Shown here in pieces: positions 11,241 to 24,334 of a stretch of DNA of 64,000 nucleotides. The position numbers were made by a program, and so were the translations under genes. The stretch is from Populus alba (Eukaryota > Streptophyta > Magnoliopsida > Malpighiales > Salicaceae). The notes beneath the pieces were generated by a model. It was not told where the DNA came from, did no database searches, and was given only the letters and a program-made list of their open reading frames with translations. Every line of letters begins with the position of its first letter. Position 1 is the first letter of the stretch. The stretch is taken from the NCBI RefSeq assembly GCF_005239225.2, contig NC_133293.1, forward strand, positions 3,906,001 through 3,970,000, in the 5' to 3' direction.

Positions 11241-12119
11241 TAAAAGCAACATCATTGATGAGGCCGAGACATTTCTTTTCACAATCTGATTAGAAGAGCT
11301 GAGAGGAATCTATTGAGAAGAACACTAAGCATACAACCATGAGCCTTTGTACTGCAAGATATTAGATGCATGTTTGGATGATTGGATAGTTTCCAAGAAG
11401 ATTGATGATAACATATACTTAAAGAGTATTGTTTCAACTGGGGGTAAGTCCATGACTTATTGGCAATCTACAATGAGGTTAAACACTAAAAAACCTCTTG
11501 ATGGGTGTTGGCAAAACACACACAACCAATCAAATGACAATTCTTGAGAGAATCTAGGAGAAGAATGATTTGTTCAACTCCTTCATGACGAATCGAGCAA
11601 CACCACACTTGGAAGCATGGTCAAGCTTGAGAAGCAACAAGAGCAGTAATCAGCACGAACATCCCATAATAGGCACTGCACTTACATCTGAGTGGAAGGC
11701 TAGCACATGAATGAGCCCATACATTAAAATAATAAAGAAAACTTTGAATAACAAACAGAGGCACCCTGTGATGATGAAACATCGAAGAGGGGGGACCTAT
11801 GTTTCAAATCAGGTAAGGATACATGCATGTCATCTAATGTCAAACATTGCATATATTTTTTATTTGTTGTAGAAAAATCCTCAATGTAGTCCAACAAGAT
11901 TGGGGAAAAAGAAAGAATCTTTGAGTTGATGAACAACAAAGAATCATGGTTTTGACCTTGGAACGAGAGGAAAATGAAATAAACCCTAACATTAGGGAAA
12001 TCTCAAAGAAATAAAAAGATCAATGAAGAAGAGTCTTTATTTCAAACCCTATCATCTTGAAGAAGAAACATTTTTTTGGTTAAAGGGGATCACCAGAAGG
12101 GATCTCAGGTTAACCACCA

Positions 12120-13561
12120 TGATGCAACCATATTATTTAATAGTTTCACCCATATTTAACTAGTGTTTTGCCCATGTTATATATATAAAATGCCTTGATA
12201 TTCTTTGTTTTATGTTTTGAAGGTATTTTTGGATGAAAGATGCAAAAAGGAGTAAATTTGAGGTAATTGGCAGATTTGATGTTCAGTCGATATTCAATAT
12301 CAAGAGCTTAAGAAGTCCAATCGATGCAAACTCAAATTTTTTTGGATTCCTTACTCAAAGATATATAAACTCTCCAAATTACATCCAAAAAAGATTTCAT
12401 ATGAGGGAGATATGATTTTTCAAAGATGTCAACTGAATTCTGCCAGCAAACAGGTTTCGTGAAGACACAAGTCCAAATTACGTTTCAAAGCATCTAAACC
12501 GTCATCTAAGTTTTTATATCAGCAATTTAGCTCCTTTAATTCAGAGCTTGAAGATTTTATGCAAGGCTATTTCTCCTTTTTAGGGAAAATAGTTATTGAA
12601 GTACTTAAATGTAAACTGCCAACTTAAGGGAGGACTATTTTGTAAAATAGAGACTAGGGTTTCTTAGCATATAAAAAGGAAGAGAGAAGGAGGCAGCAGC
12701 CAGCCAACAAGAGAAAAACGCCCCCCTCCTCTAAGAAATTGTAAATCATGCATTCTTCCATCTTTTTGATTAGTTGTTCAACAAACATGCAAGGCTAAAC
12801 TCATTTTCTTGGTTGCAAGGACACGAAAACCTTCAGATTTCAAGAACTGTGAGGTTTATTCTTCCATTTATTTTTAGTTTGTATTATGAATGAGTATGTT
12901 TGTTTTTCTATGCATATTTCCTATGATTGTTTATCTTAATTTGCTAGAGCAGACTCTAAGTTATTATTGTGAACAATTTATTGCTAAGTTTGATATCAAA
13001 ACTGGAGTTGTGGTATATAAACTTGTGAAGCAACTAAGCTTGATAATTGTAGCAGAACTACGTTATTAAACTTAGGGAGAACATTCGATCAAAGCAACAT
13101 AAGCAGACAACTTGGTTGTTAAGATTAATGAATTTATCTAGATCTTAAGGCTGCCATTGGATTAAATCATTAGTGCGGACACTGTGATTATTTGTTGGTT
13201 AGGGTTAGTTTTATGGCGGATCCATTAATTAACCAACATTAAGAAAAGATAAAAATTTAGAATATAAGCTGGAGTTTCGTTTCAAGGATCAGTTCTGATT
13301 TCTATAGGTGGATGTGTGATTGCGACCAAGGTTTGTTCTCTTGATAATTTTTTGATTTTATTAAATTCTGTTTGATATTTTTCTGTTTTATTTTGCTTTA
13401 GCCTATATAACATCCAAACCCCTTCCAAATTGCATATCATCTAGCATAAAAATCTGACTTGAACCTTCCTCATGGGATCGACCCTTTGCTTGCTCTATAC
13501 TATCTTGTGTGTTGTGTTTGAAGCTAGGGTAATTAATTTGTGCGACCGCGATGTTGCGATA
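12120..13561 (+). mobile_element. Solo LTR with 5-bp target duplication
   Basis: This 1442-bp block begins TGATGCAAC and ends GTTGCGATA, near-inverted termini, and is flanked on both sides by CACCA (12115-12119 and 13562-13566). A TATA-like TATAAAAAGG lies near 12671. It interrupts the array-3-type repeat of the outer element. No second LTR or internal region is present, so it is best read as a solo LTR left by LTR-LTR recombination. The family is unassigned; its style is Ty3/gypsy. Confidence 0.75.
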
Positions 13562-13964
13562 CACCACATAAAGATTTTAGCTTTGGTTAAAGGAAGTCGC
13601 CAGATGGGATTCCAAGTTGACCGAGCTACACACAGACTTTGGTTCTAGTTAAGGGGATCTGCAAAGGGATCTCAGTTTAGCCTAACCACACACAGACTTT
13701 GCTTATAGTTAAAGGGGATCAGCGGAAGGGATCTCAGTTTAGCCTAACCATGAAGATATTTTGGTTCTGGTTAAAGGGGATCAGTGAAAGGATCTCAATT
13801 TAGCCAAAAAACTTTGGTTCTGGTTGAAGGGAATTGCTCTAAAGGTAGAGTTTCATATCAATTAAGTTTTCAGAAGAACAGTTTTGGAAGTTCACTTTTG
13901 TTTATCTTTACAAAACTTACTATGCAAAGTCTTTGCTCCATAAGTATTGTAAAGAGGGGGCATC

Positions 13965-16557
13965 TGTTATAACCCATTTTTGGGTCCTCGCATAAAAAAA
14001 AAAAGAGAAAATACAAAAAAAAAATCAATCAATCAAAAAAAATATATCAAAAAATATAGTAGGAAAAAAGGATGTCATAGCACCCAGAAACTGGCAAAAA
14101 CAATTAGTTGATGAGATTAAAAAAAAAAATCGAATTTGACAGTATATCATTGACCGATGAGAGCCTTATTGATAAAAAAAAAACTTTGATTTGAGGAAGA
14201 AAAGTACAAAATCAAATGTTTATGGACTCAATTAAATTTTATTGAAGGTTTAATTGAATTTATGGAGGGTTGATTACAAGAAAAATTGATTTTTAAGTCA
14301 ATTTAGGCTTTAATTGGAAGAAATTAAAGTTTTGGGGTCAAAGTAGAATTTTTTAGAGTTGATTTGGTTAAATCAGGGGCTTAATTGCATCAGATATTAA
14401 AGTTTGATGGCCAATTAGGGACTTGATTGAAGAAATCCAAAACCAATGACCAAATTGGAAAAGACGCGTAAATAGAGGAACTGAAATTGACCAAATCAAT
14501 GGTCAAATTAAAAAAATTGGAAGTTTATTGATCAATTAAGGGCTAAATTACATAAATCCGAAACCAAGGACCAAAAAGAAAAATACACCGAAATTTGGGG
14601 TTTAAATTGAAGTTCTTCATGGGTAAAATTGAACAAAATTAAAAGTTTAGAGCCAATCAGGAGTGTAGATAGAAATAAATTACAAATTGAAGGACTATAT
14701 TATAACATACTGTTCATCTCCTTCTCTAGTGAGGCTGGTTGGGTGGCCACCTTCCCAAGGCATTTGGCGCCTCGGTTCTTCACCAAATTGGATGAATCAT
14801 ACACGCAAACGATCTTGTGATACCTAACTACATGCTAGTGTAAGCCGTTTAGGCTGATCGAAGCTGTAGAAGCGGTGGCACCGCCCTAAAGTGGCCAACC
14901 CGACCAGCCATTTTCTTGCACAAAACTGACAGCTCATCATTGCTACTTTGAGCTGATGGTTGGGATGCTTTTGGGTCGAACCAAGAGCTGAGATTTTGCA
15001 CCAAAAGAGACAAAGTGTCCCTCTTCCACCGCCTATAAATAGATTTTATCTTCATGCTCTAGAGAGGGAGGATCGGGGGGTCCGAAGTTAAGAAAAAAAT
15101 CATCTTTTTCTGTGTTCCCAACAGCTGCTCCACTATCTATTTCTCTCTCCTCTGTGGCCTCCTGCCACAACCACTAGAGCCACCTCCAGTTGCCACCGTC
15201 CTCCAAGTCGTCGATAACAACACCTGCACCATGAGAAACTAAAGAAGAAGCAAAAATAGAGACAGTTAGAAGGAGGAGATCAGCTGGAAAAAAAAATCAA
15301 AAGAGAGAGATAGGGGAGTGAAAGAGCAGGAAAGAGGAGAAAGACAAAAGAAAAAGGAAGAGGAAGGAGAAGAGCCATCGTTGCTCCGCCACTACTGACA
15401 ACATCACCACCACTAAAGAATAAATGACAAAGAATAAGATAAACACAGGAGAGGGGCAGAGGCAGCAGGAAGAAGAAGAAGTAGCCCCTTGCTGCAGCCA
15501 CCGTTTGCCACTACAGCAACACCGCCTAGGTTCCCAGCCACCGCCACCCCAGCTACAAGCCGCCACCAGCCCAACTCTTAGAGCGCCTCCACTCTAGGTA
15601 ACTTTCCCCCTCCCCTGCCACATTATTTGTTCACCTTCATTTGCATGTAGAACGTGAGCTATTCACATTCTGTAGCAAATGAAGTTTAATTAAGTTACTG
15701 TGTTGTGCACAATAACCAACCCTTTTGTGCTATCGGGCTAGAACATTAGCCTAGCCCACTCGACTGGGCTGATTCCAGCCTTGTACCTGGTAGGCCTAAT
15801 TTTTCCTTTTTTGGGATGGGTCTAGCCTAGCCCAAAATGAGGGGGACCAGCCCAAAACAATATATTCAAAAAATCATTTTGGAAAATCTGTGATTTCCCA
15901 CGTATTTTTCTACGTTATTTTGATTAATATCGGTTTGTATTTTTATACCGAAAAAATACAAATCTGGTATTAAAATACCCGATTTTTATAATAAAAAAAC
16001 ATCATTATTTTCTTGCATACGCCAAAGTCTCTAAATTGCAAAAAAAAAAAAAATCATATTGTATTTTCATACAACCAAGAAAACTCTCTTTGTGTGTGAG
16101 TGTGTGTGTTTTAGCATGTATTTTAGCTTTAATAACCAGTTTATTAAAATCACGAGAACTTGGCCAATATTTCAAAAATTCTAAAAAAATTATTTTGTTC
16201 TCTTAATATCAAGGATTGTGAATTTATACGTAAAACGTACTCCTAATATTAAAAAGATAGTTTTTTTTATAGACATTGGAACTGTTAGGCTTTACCTCAT
16301 AAGATAAGAACTTTCTTACTAAGGAGGGCTTTTCTTGAACCATAGACAAACTAACAATTAGAAACCACAACAAGACTTTAGATTTTATCATACAACAAAC
16401 CAATGCGGCTTACCTTAGGTAAAGTGTATTTGAGGTGCTAATACCTTCCATTTACGCAATCAGTCTCCGTACATGATCTATGAAACCAGTTAGGGTTCCT
16501 AGTAACCAAAAACTAGGTGGCGACTCACATTTTATTTTTCCACTAATAAAAAGACAA
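13965..16557 (+). repeat. 3' LTR of outer Tat-like element (main part)
   Basis: It starts TGTTATAACCC right after a purine tract. A TATA box (TATAAATA) lies at 15034-15041, followed by a GA/CT-rich leader. The family 3' blocks (GGTGCTAATACCTTCC at about 16433, CTAGGTGGCGACTC at about 16513) are present. The long frames on either strand here (for example 15280-15566, minus) follow base composition and look non-coding. A CACTA element interrupts the LTR; the last roughly 98 bp resume at 24824. Confidence 0.7.
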
Positions 16558-17040
16558 CACTACCAGAAATTCGCTAAATACCAACGGACTCACCGACGGA
16601 ATTTTTTCTGTTGGTATTTTTCGGTCGAAATCACCGATGGACTATTTTCGTCGGTAATTCGGTCGGTAATTAATTACCGACCGAATTACCGACAGAAAAT
16701 TCAGAATTAATGAAAAAAGGGCGAGTAGGTGGCATGGCGGGTGATTTTTCCGATGGAATCACCGATGGAATGAAAACCGGGGAGCCATACGCGTGATGGG
16801 ACCTGTTCACCGTCAATAATACCGACGGAATCACCAACGGATTTGAAATGCCAGATCCGTACCGGTGACGTTACCGGTGCACCGTTAAAATTACTGATGG
16901 AATCACCGAGGGATTTGAATAGTAGGTCCGTGCGGTGACGTGTCGATTGCCCGTCAGAATAAACGACGGTTTCGCCGACGTATTGACCGATGGAATAAAA
17001 CCGTCGGTAAGTCCGTCGGCGAAAGTGAATATATGGCCAC
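16558..17040. repeat. Left terminal and subterminal repeats of CACTA 1
   Basis: This block has many copies of ACCGACGGA and its complement TCCGTCGGT, often as short palindromes. In maize Spm, subterminal repeats of this kind bind the element-encoded TNPA protein. The block lies directly upstream of the C/T-rich leader of the transposase gene (from about 17041). Confidence 0.85.
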
Positions 17041-17523
17041 TCTGCCGACACTCTCCTCCCCCATTTCTCCTTCTTCTTCCTAATCCTAACCCTCCCTATC
17101 TGCAAATAACCAGCCCCCCCTCGCCCCAAAACAAAAATCTTCCTCATCTCAGCACAACAAGTTGTATTTCTTGAAGTTTTGTGGTCACAGCATCCGTGTT
17201 CTGATTTACCGATGGATTTTATCATTTTTTGTAAGTAATTCTATCTTTTAAAATTTTAACATTTAAATGTCAATTTTATTGTTTTTTTAGTATATGTATT
17301 TTGTTTAGTAGATGTACATGTTTTCTTGTTATTTCTCAAACAAACTTGTAGTATATGAATGTATAATTTTATACTTGTTATGGTTTGTTTTAGATTTTGT
17401 AAGATTGTATTTGTTTGTAAATTGTTAAAACTTAATTTGTAGAATTACCAAATTACATGTTATGTTTTGAAATAATTAAGAGCTTGCTTAATGGGTCCTT
17501 TTTATAGAGGTTTGATAGAAGTC

Positions 17524-20398
17524 ATGGATGATCATTCATGGATGTATCTAGATTCACCTCAAGGATTGCGGAGGATGGATTATTGTAACGGGGTTCAGGG
17601 TTTTATTAATTTCGCAACATCTATTCCCAGAAATTTTACTGGAGGCGGTATTAGGTGTCCATGCAGGAAGTGTCAAAATAAAAAGTATCTGCATCTAGAT
17701 GTTGTAATGATGCATCTTCTACACAAAGGGTTTGTGGAGGATTACGAGTGTTGGTATGCACATGGAGGTATTTGTTAGTAATAGGAGAATAAGAGAAACC
17801 GTGGTTGGGTTAACTTCTAGTGCTAGCAACGTGCATGAAGCGGCAAATGACAACATTAATCCTTACAGAAACATGGTTATGGATGCAATGAGAATGAATC
17901 AAGATAATGTCAATCAATGTCCAATCGTAGAAGAAGAACCTAATGCAGAGGCAGCTAGGTTTTTTTATTTGTTGAAAGATTCTGATGAACCATTATGGGA
18001 TGGCTGCACAAACCACAGTAAATTATCGGCCGTGGCACATGGGAAACTCGCATGTCCATACTGCATGGAAAACAACAAGGCATTCACGCTAGCAAACGGA
18101 GGTAAAGCTTCTTTTTTCTTGCCACTTAATCACAGGTTCAGAAAGAACAGAAAAGATTTCTTTGTTGGCAGAGTTGAAAAAGATGTTGCATCCCCGCGTC
18201 TTTCTGGTGAAGAATTGCATCATGTTGTATCAGAGTACGGTGACATTGTGTTTGGCCTTCAATCAGGTAAGCAAAAGTTTCCTGGTTTTGGTTTGACCCA
18301 TAATTGGGTAAAGCGAAGTATCTTTTGGGAGCTTCCGTATTGGAAGACCAATCTTCTCAGCCATAACCTTGACGTCATGCACATTGAAAAGAACGTGTTT
18401 GAGAATATTTTCAACACCGTCATGGATGTGAAGGGGAAGACAAAGGACAACATGAAGGCTAGATTGGATATAGCTTTATACTGTAACCGTAAAAATATGG
18501 AGTTGGTTTATGAGGAGTCACGGGTTGCAAAACCAAGGGCAAGCTTCGTGTTAGAGAAAAATGCACAACTGCTAGTCTACAAATGGCTTAAGAGTCTGCG
18601 TTTTCTAGATGGACATGCATCGAACATATCAAGGCTTGTTAACATAGAGGACTGCAGATTGTATGGAATGAAGAGTCATGACTGCCACGTGTTTATGCAA
18701 ACACTCATCCCATTAGCTTTTTGTGATTTGTTGCCAAAGGGAATATGGGATGCACTGACGGAGATCAATCATTTCTTCAGAGATATATGCTCCAACAAGA
18801 TGAATGTTGAGCACATTGAGAGGCTTCAAAAGATTATCATCGAGACACTATGCAAACTTGAGAAGATATTCCCTCCTTTATTTTTTGACTCAATAGAGCA
18901 TCTCCCTATACATCTACCGTTCAAGGCAAAAGCTGGAGGACCGGTCCAGTATAGATGGATGTACCCATTCGAACGGTGAGATATTACAATTGCAATGGAA
19001 TTCATATCTTAAAGTATTTTCTATGTTTTTCTTAATTGAAAATACTTGAATTGTACTTCAATGCAGGTACTTGTTTAATCTAAAAAAAAAAGGTTAAGAA
19101 CAAGGCGCATGTTGAGGCTTCGATATCTGAGGCCTATATTGTTGAAGAGATATTAACATTTATCTCGTACTATTTCGAACCTCATCTGAGAACAAGAATC
19201 AATCGCGTTCCACGGCATGACGATGGCGGTGAAGTGCCTTCCAGTGGGAACTTGTCAATATTCTCCAATACTGGATGACCCACACCTAAAAATGCCGTAA
19301 GAGGAAGATATTTGTCGGAAATAGAATTTAAACAAGCACACAACTATGTTCTATTTAACTGTGATGAGCTGAGACCATTTATTCAGTAAGTCTATATATG
19401 TGTAATACTAATTAAACTTTGTCAGTAATATACTATTAATTATATATTGTAATATCATACACTTATTATCACTTGCAGGCAACATCGACAATATTTGCTC
19501 TTCAATAGCCACATGGTTTAGAACACATGTAAGCACTATCACAAACTCATTCTAACGTATGCATGTCATTACGAGATTCTCATTCATTTATCGTTTATTG
19601 ATGTACATTTAATTACATATATTTACAAGGTTTATCAAATGGGAAGGAGTGTGCCTAAGTCATTGTCTTCACTAAGCCTCGGCCCTGAAAGAAAAGTTAA
19701 GTGCTACAACGGGTATTTTGTCAATGGATATGTTTTTCATATTGAAGAATACGGGCAAGGAAGAAAGACATACAACTGCGGTGTTTGTGTTAAGGGATCA
19801 TAGCCAGTTAGAAGTTGACTACTATGGTAGATTAGAAGAGGTTGTCGAACTGCAATATCATAGCGAGCAGAATAAAGTGTTTTTATTCAAATGCTATTGG
19901 TATGACACGACGGACAGAGGAATCAGAGTTGATCTGCACCATGGTCTGGTCGAAATCAACTCAAAAGCTAGACTCCGCAACATAAACGATGTCTTTGTTT
20001 TCGCAAAGCAATGTCAACAAGTTTATTACACATACACCCCTTCATTTAGAAAGGATCGATCAAGAGTTGATTGGTTGTCCGTTTTAAAAACGAAACCACG
20101 GGGTCGTGTCGAGGTTGTTCAGGATGAGAACGAAGACACAAGTGTGCGAGATGAAGTCTTTCAAGTTCGTGAGTTGGTTGAACCATATCGAGTTGCTCCT
20201 TAGATTGAATTGGAAGAAAATTCAAATTTTCGAGTTCTCGATGATAGTCTTGTTGATATTGACGGAGAGGAGTTGAATGTTGTTGTCAACTCTAGCGGAC
20301 AAGCAAATGTCGATGAAGAAGATGATATCCATATTGAAGATTGCGATGAAGATGATGACAATTCAATTGATGAGGAAGAAGAAGAAAATTCTGACTAA
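17524..20398 (+). pseudogene. TNP2-type CACTA transposase, broken
   Basis: The product would cut and join the element ends in the nucleus. The domains in order are: a Transposase-associated N-terminus (DDHSWMYLDSPQG, then C.CRKCQNKKYL zinc-like cysteines, 17524-17770); a remnant of Transposase_21; DUF4218 (VNIEDCRLYGMKSHDCHVFM to PVQYRWMYPFER, 18590-18976); and DUF4216 (YYGRLEEVVELQYHS to VDWLSVLKTKPRGRVEV, 19830-20120), with an acidic tail. The chosen start, MDDHSWMYL at 17524, is the one shared with element 2. Breaks: a 2-bp loss near 17768, a deletion at about 18030 that removes the catalytic-aspartate region (NPFG motif) present in element 2, a lost piece near 19515, and a stop at 20202-20204. 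A leader exon (17041-17230) ends at a GTAAGT donor, and the stretch 17231-17490 is AT-rich intron. Confidence 0.85.
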
Positions 20399-20544
20399 TT
20401 ATGAAAATGAAGCCCTATGTAAAAACATTTGTCTCATGTAATTTAGATTATGGATGATGTATTTTGTAAAACAAAATATTTAATGTTTAAGCAATGTGGT
20501 TATTGTTTTATGTGATTGACAGTTTATCAGTTAAGTTTTTGCAG

Positions 20545-21230
20545 GAAGGTAAACAGGCAATACAAAGACAACCTTTCCTGTATAATGCAAACTTACCGAC
20601 GTCCATACCGACGGATAACCATCCATCGGTATCTCACAGAGAGTTCGAAATGCCACCAAAACCGACGACATTACCGATGGATTCACCGACACATACACCG
20701 ACGGATTCTAGTCCGTCGGTATATCACAGAGAGTTCGAAAATAATTACAACAAAATGCCACCTTCACCAACGGGTATACCGACGGAATTAAATTCGTCGG
20801 CATCTCACAGAGAGTTCGAAAACATTTACAACAAAATGCCACAATCATCGACGGGTATACCGACGGATTCTAGTTCGTCGGTATCTCACAGAGAGTTCGA
20901 AAATATTTACAACAAAATGCCACAATCACCGACGGATTCACCAACAGATTGTTCGACACTAATACTGACAGAATATTTCAGTCACACATATTACCGACAG
21001 AAATACCGACGGACCACGCGATTTCCAAAGTGTGTGAGTTAATGCGCCTCTGAACTTGTCATATTACCGATGGAATCACCGAAGGACGTCGAAAAATATG
21101 GAGGGCTTTTAAAAATTCGGTGCGAAATTCAAAAATTACTGACGGATTTTTGACCTGTTACCGACGGAATTTTTAACCTTTTACCGACGGATATTAAGTC
21201 CGTCGGGGAGTCCGTCGGTAAAACTACACT
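20545..21230 (+). repeat. Internal ACCGACGGA array with in-frame protein repeat (CACTA 1)
   Basis: After a TTTTTGCAG acceptor (ends 20544) a frame stays open to 21042. It repeats the words SVSHREFE..YNKMPQSPT about five times; the DNA of each unit contains ACCGACGG motifs. It is either an extra exon of the transposase transcript or a non-coding array that happens to be open. It lies between the two genes and just upstream of the second gene's leader (about 21240-21410). Element 2 has a longer version at 52200-53275. Confidence 0.7.
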
Positions 21231-21239
21231 ATAAGTTCC

Positions 21240-22415
21240 AGCCCCTGTCGCTTCGCCTCATTTTTTCTTCTTCTCCCCGTGCCGCTTCTCTTCTCTTCTC
21301 CTCCGTTTTGCACCTCAGATTTTTTATTTTTTTGCCCTCAATCCTTCAAGAATTTCACCTTCAATCTCTAGCAAGATTTAGTGTTGTGAATCTTCCTCAT
21401 ATTAAAAGGTATGTGTTTTTTCTCCAATTTATTTTATTTACTTTTAATTTATTTTTAGTTGTTTTTTATTTTTGTTATTTTGTTGTTTTGGTGTTTTTTT
21501 TTTTGTAATGTAGATAAAGTTTTGAATTTGTCACATTATTAAGGTATGTATATTTCATTCCTTTTCTTGATGTAGGTTTTTTTTTTTTTTTGAATTTTTT
21601 GAATATTTTTTATTGTTTTTGTTGTCATAATAACATATTAGTTAATTTGTTGAATATTTTTTGTTAAAGTTGAATTTAACTTAGAATTAGTAATTGAATA
21701 TGTTAGAATAATTATTAATTTTACTCTATTATTGCATGATTTGTGTTTAATTATTTTCATTGATTTTAATTGTTAGTCTATATATTTTTTTTAATTTATT
21801 GAATATCATTTATTGTTGTATTGCCATATATAATTATTGATTAATTTGTTGAATTATAATTGTTAATGTTGAATTTACCTTAGAATTAATAATTGGATAT
21901 GTTGGAATAATTAGTATTTTTTTTTATATTATTGCATGATTTGTGTTTAATTGTTTCCATTGATTTTAATTGTTAGGCTATAATTCTTTTTTATTTTATT
22001 GAATATATTTTATTGTTGTATTGCCATAATTATTTAATAATTTGTTGAATTAATATTGTTAATGTTGAATTTATCTTAGATTTAATAATTGAATATGTTG
22101 GAAGAATTATTAATTTTACTCTAACTTGATGATTTGTGTTTAATTGTTTCTATTTATTTTTGAATTTATAGTTTTGTTGTATTGACATAATTATTTGAAA
22201 TAATTTGTGAATTGTAATTGTTAACGTTGAAATTTATCTTAGGATTAATAGTTGAATATGTTGGAATAATTAGTATAGATTGGGTCAATTGGTTGTGGCT
22301 ATTGTTAATATTTGCAAGTTTGTGGATTTAGGTAGTATCTAGTATAGGGGAGGTGCTGCCAATTTTTTTTAACTTTTGAATTTTATTATACAATTATTTA
22401 TATAAAATTTTTTAG
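21240..22415 (+). other. Leader exons and AT-rich first introns of second CACTA 1 gene
   Basis: A CT-rich leader ends at the donor AAAAG/GTATGTG near 21408, and a second possible donor (TTAAG/GTATGTA) lies near 21542. The rest, to 22415, is T-rich and repetitive (TTGAATATGTTGGAATAATTA recurs four times) and looks like intron. No other gene is visible. Confidence 0.5.
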
Positions 22416-24137
22416 ATGCGCATAATGAAAACCAGAGCTAGTCATTCACGTCCAGTCGAATCAAGTTTGTCTAGTAGCGATGCTGATGTTTCCTTAGGTG
22501 CCTCTCAAGAAAAGGCACCTACACCACCTGCGTCGTCAACCGATGATGCCTCTTCCAGCGATGTTTCACATCGCAAAAGCGGCGTGCCTTCGCAGCGGAA
22601 TCAATTTATTCACAAGTACGAGGCACAGTGGAAGGACGATCTTTCAATGTAAGTTTGTTAAAGTTTTAGTTTTTTTTATATATATAAAAAAACAAATTTA
22701 AAACATAATTTATGAAGTAATCACTATTTCATTAATTTCATTTCTTTTCAGGTTCACAAACATTGAGGCCGCCCGAGTAATATCATCGGCGTTTAAAGCG
22801 TCGATGGAGATTTCATTGTTTCAATGGAGTCAGATATTCAGGCATCCTGAATGGATGCCTCAAATCAATGCATGGTTTCGTAGATTTGAGGTTCGTGTTA
22901 ATATATAATTTTCAGCTTATTTCTAATAAATTCTAGTTATAATTGTAAATAAATTATTAACATTTTAAAAAATTATTTTTTTATACACAGCATCGATTCA
23001 GTTGGGAAGATGAACATGACACTGTTGTGAGGAGAGTGTGGGAAAATCGCACGGCAATTAGGTAACATCGAAAACAATACGACTTTTTTTTTACATAATT
23101 ATTTATGTTTCGAAATGTAATTTTTTTGTGCGTGAATTAGGTTGCGTGATTTTTGGTATGAAACCCAGAAAAAGGCAAAAAAAACAACAAGGGATAAGGG
23201 GTTCCAAGGCTGGAATGATGTTGTGGTTTGGAGGGATTTCAAACCGATATACATCCTGGAAGATATATGGCCGCACTATCTTCAGCACGTGACGTCTGAG
23301 CGGTTCACTCGACGCTCACAGTCCGGTGCTGGCAACCGGAATCGGCCAATTCATGGCTCGGTGACAACGCACACCGGCGGCTCTGTTCCGTTTGCTGCAC
23401 ATGCGAAACAGATGGTAAGATTAATTTAAATGAAATATATCATTCAATTAATTTGTTGTTAATAAATTTTTTTCATTATAGGCTACGTCTCTTGGACGTG
23501 AGCCGAGCCCTATGGAGCTGTTTGTGGAGACGCACGTGCGGAGTCATGACTGCCAAAAGGGGACGCAACAATTCGTTGACAACTGTGCTCAACAGTTTGT
23601 GGTATGTTTGTTCAACCATTTTATTTTGTAAGTTATTATTATGTTTATTGAATTGAATATGATGATTTTTTTTTTCAGGAGACCTATAATAATCGGTTGA
23701 GGGAGAGATACGGGGACGATCCTTCGACCCATCCAGAATTCGATCCGGATTTGTGGATGGAGGCTTGATCGTCAGGTGGACCCGATAAAAATCGGGTTTA
23801 CAGGCTCTCCAACACTACCGCCGCCAACTTGCGGTCGACCGGTACTGCTTCAACCGTTGGGAGCTCCCAATCTGTATCGAGCTCCCAATCTAAGGAGTTC
23901 GTGGCCTTGCAGCAAAGATACGACCACCTATCAGAGGCGTACACACAACTCAAAGAAGAGCAAAGATTGGCGAACGAACAACACAGAGCAGAGTCTGAAC
24001 AACAAAGAGCGGCCTATGAAGAGCTTCGTCAAATGGTTATGAACATGACACAAGGTGGAACATGTGCGCTTAATCCTTTTTGGCCGCCTAACCCCCAGCC
24101 TCCTCCTCCTCCTCCTCCTCCTCCACCTTTATATTAA
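22416..24137 (+). pseudogene. Transposase_24-type accessory gene of CACTA 1
   Basis: This is a multi-exon gene for the plant Transposase_24 (Ptta/En/Spm) type of protein, the counterpart of the TNPA-like DNA-binding partner. The exons follow in order: a Ser-rich start (22416 to about 22648); FTNIEAARVISSAFKASMEI (22752-22890); HRFSWEDEHDTVVRRVWENR (22990-23061); LRDFWYETQKKAKKTTRDKG with ..FKPIYILEDIWPHYLQHV (23141-23412); TSLGREPSPMELFVETHVRS (23483-23600); and ETYNNRLRERYGDD (from 23679), all with GT..AG-like junctions. The C-terminus (23829-24137) is a Gln/Glu-rich coiled coil and then about 13 prolines. A stop after LWMEA (23766-23768), where element 2 reads through, breaks the last exon. 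Confidence 0.8.
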
Positions 24138-24334
24138 TTTTTAATAAACATTATTTACATTTAAATTTTTTTTTAATGTTTTTTTGAAACACATTCATTT
24201 TGTAATGAATATTATTTAACTTTGAGTTTTTGTTGCTTAATATAAATTTTATTTGTATAATTGGTTTGTATTACCATTAATTTATATTATTTTTTCTAAA
24301 TAATTAAAAAAAAAAAAAAAAAAATTACACATGG

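Larger units (their letters stand above)
10611..13964 (+). mobile_element. Outer Tat-like element, internal part (right piece)
   Basis: This piece continues the outer element after the inner insertion. The stretch 11770-11850 (GGGGACCTATGTTTC, CAGGTAAGGATACATGC) is collinear with 7450-7530 of the inner element, and 13570-13800 repeats its array-3 motif. There is no gag-pol frame. It contains a solo LTR at 12120-13561. It ends with the purine tract before the LTR at 13965. Confidence 0.6.

Noticed and set aside
15280..15566. Leu/Ser-rich minus-strand frames that look like a membrane protein
   Set aside because: They arise from GA-rich LTR sequence read on the reverse strand; two overlapping frames are open equally.
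16707..17225. 172-codon minus-strand frame
   Set aside because: It runs through the CACTA subterminal motif array, whose repeats lack stops in this frame; the transposase gene and leader are on the plus strand.
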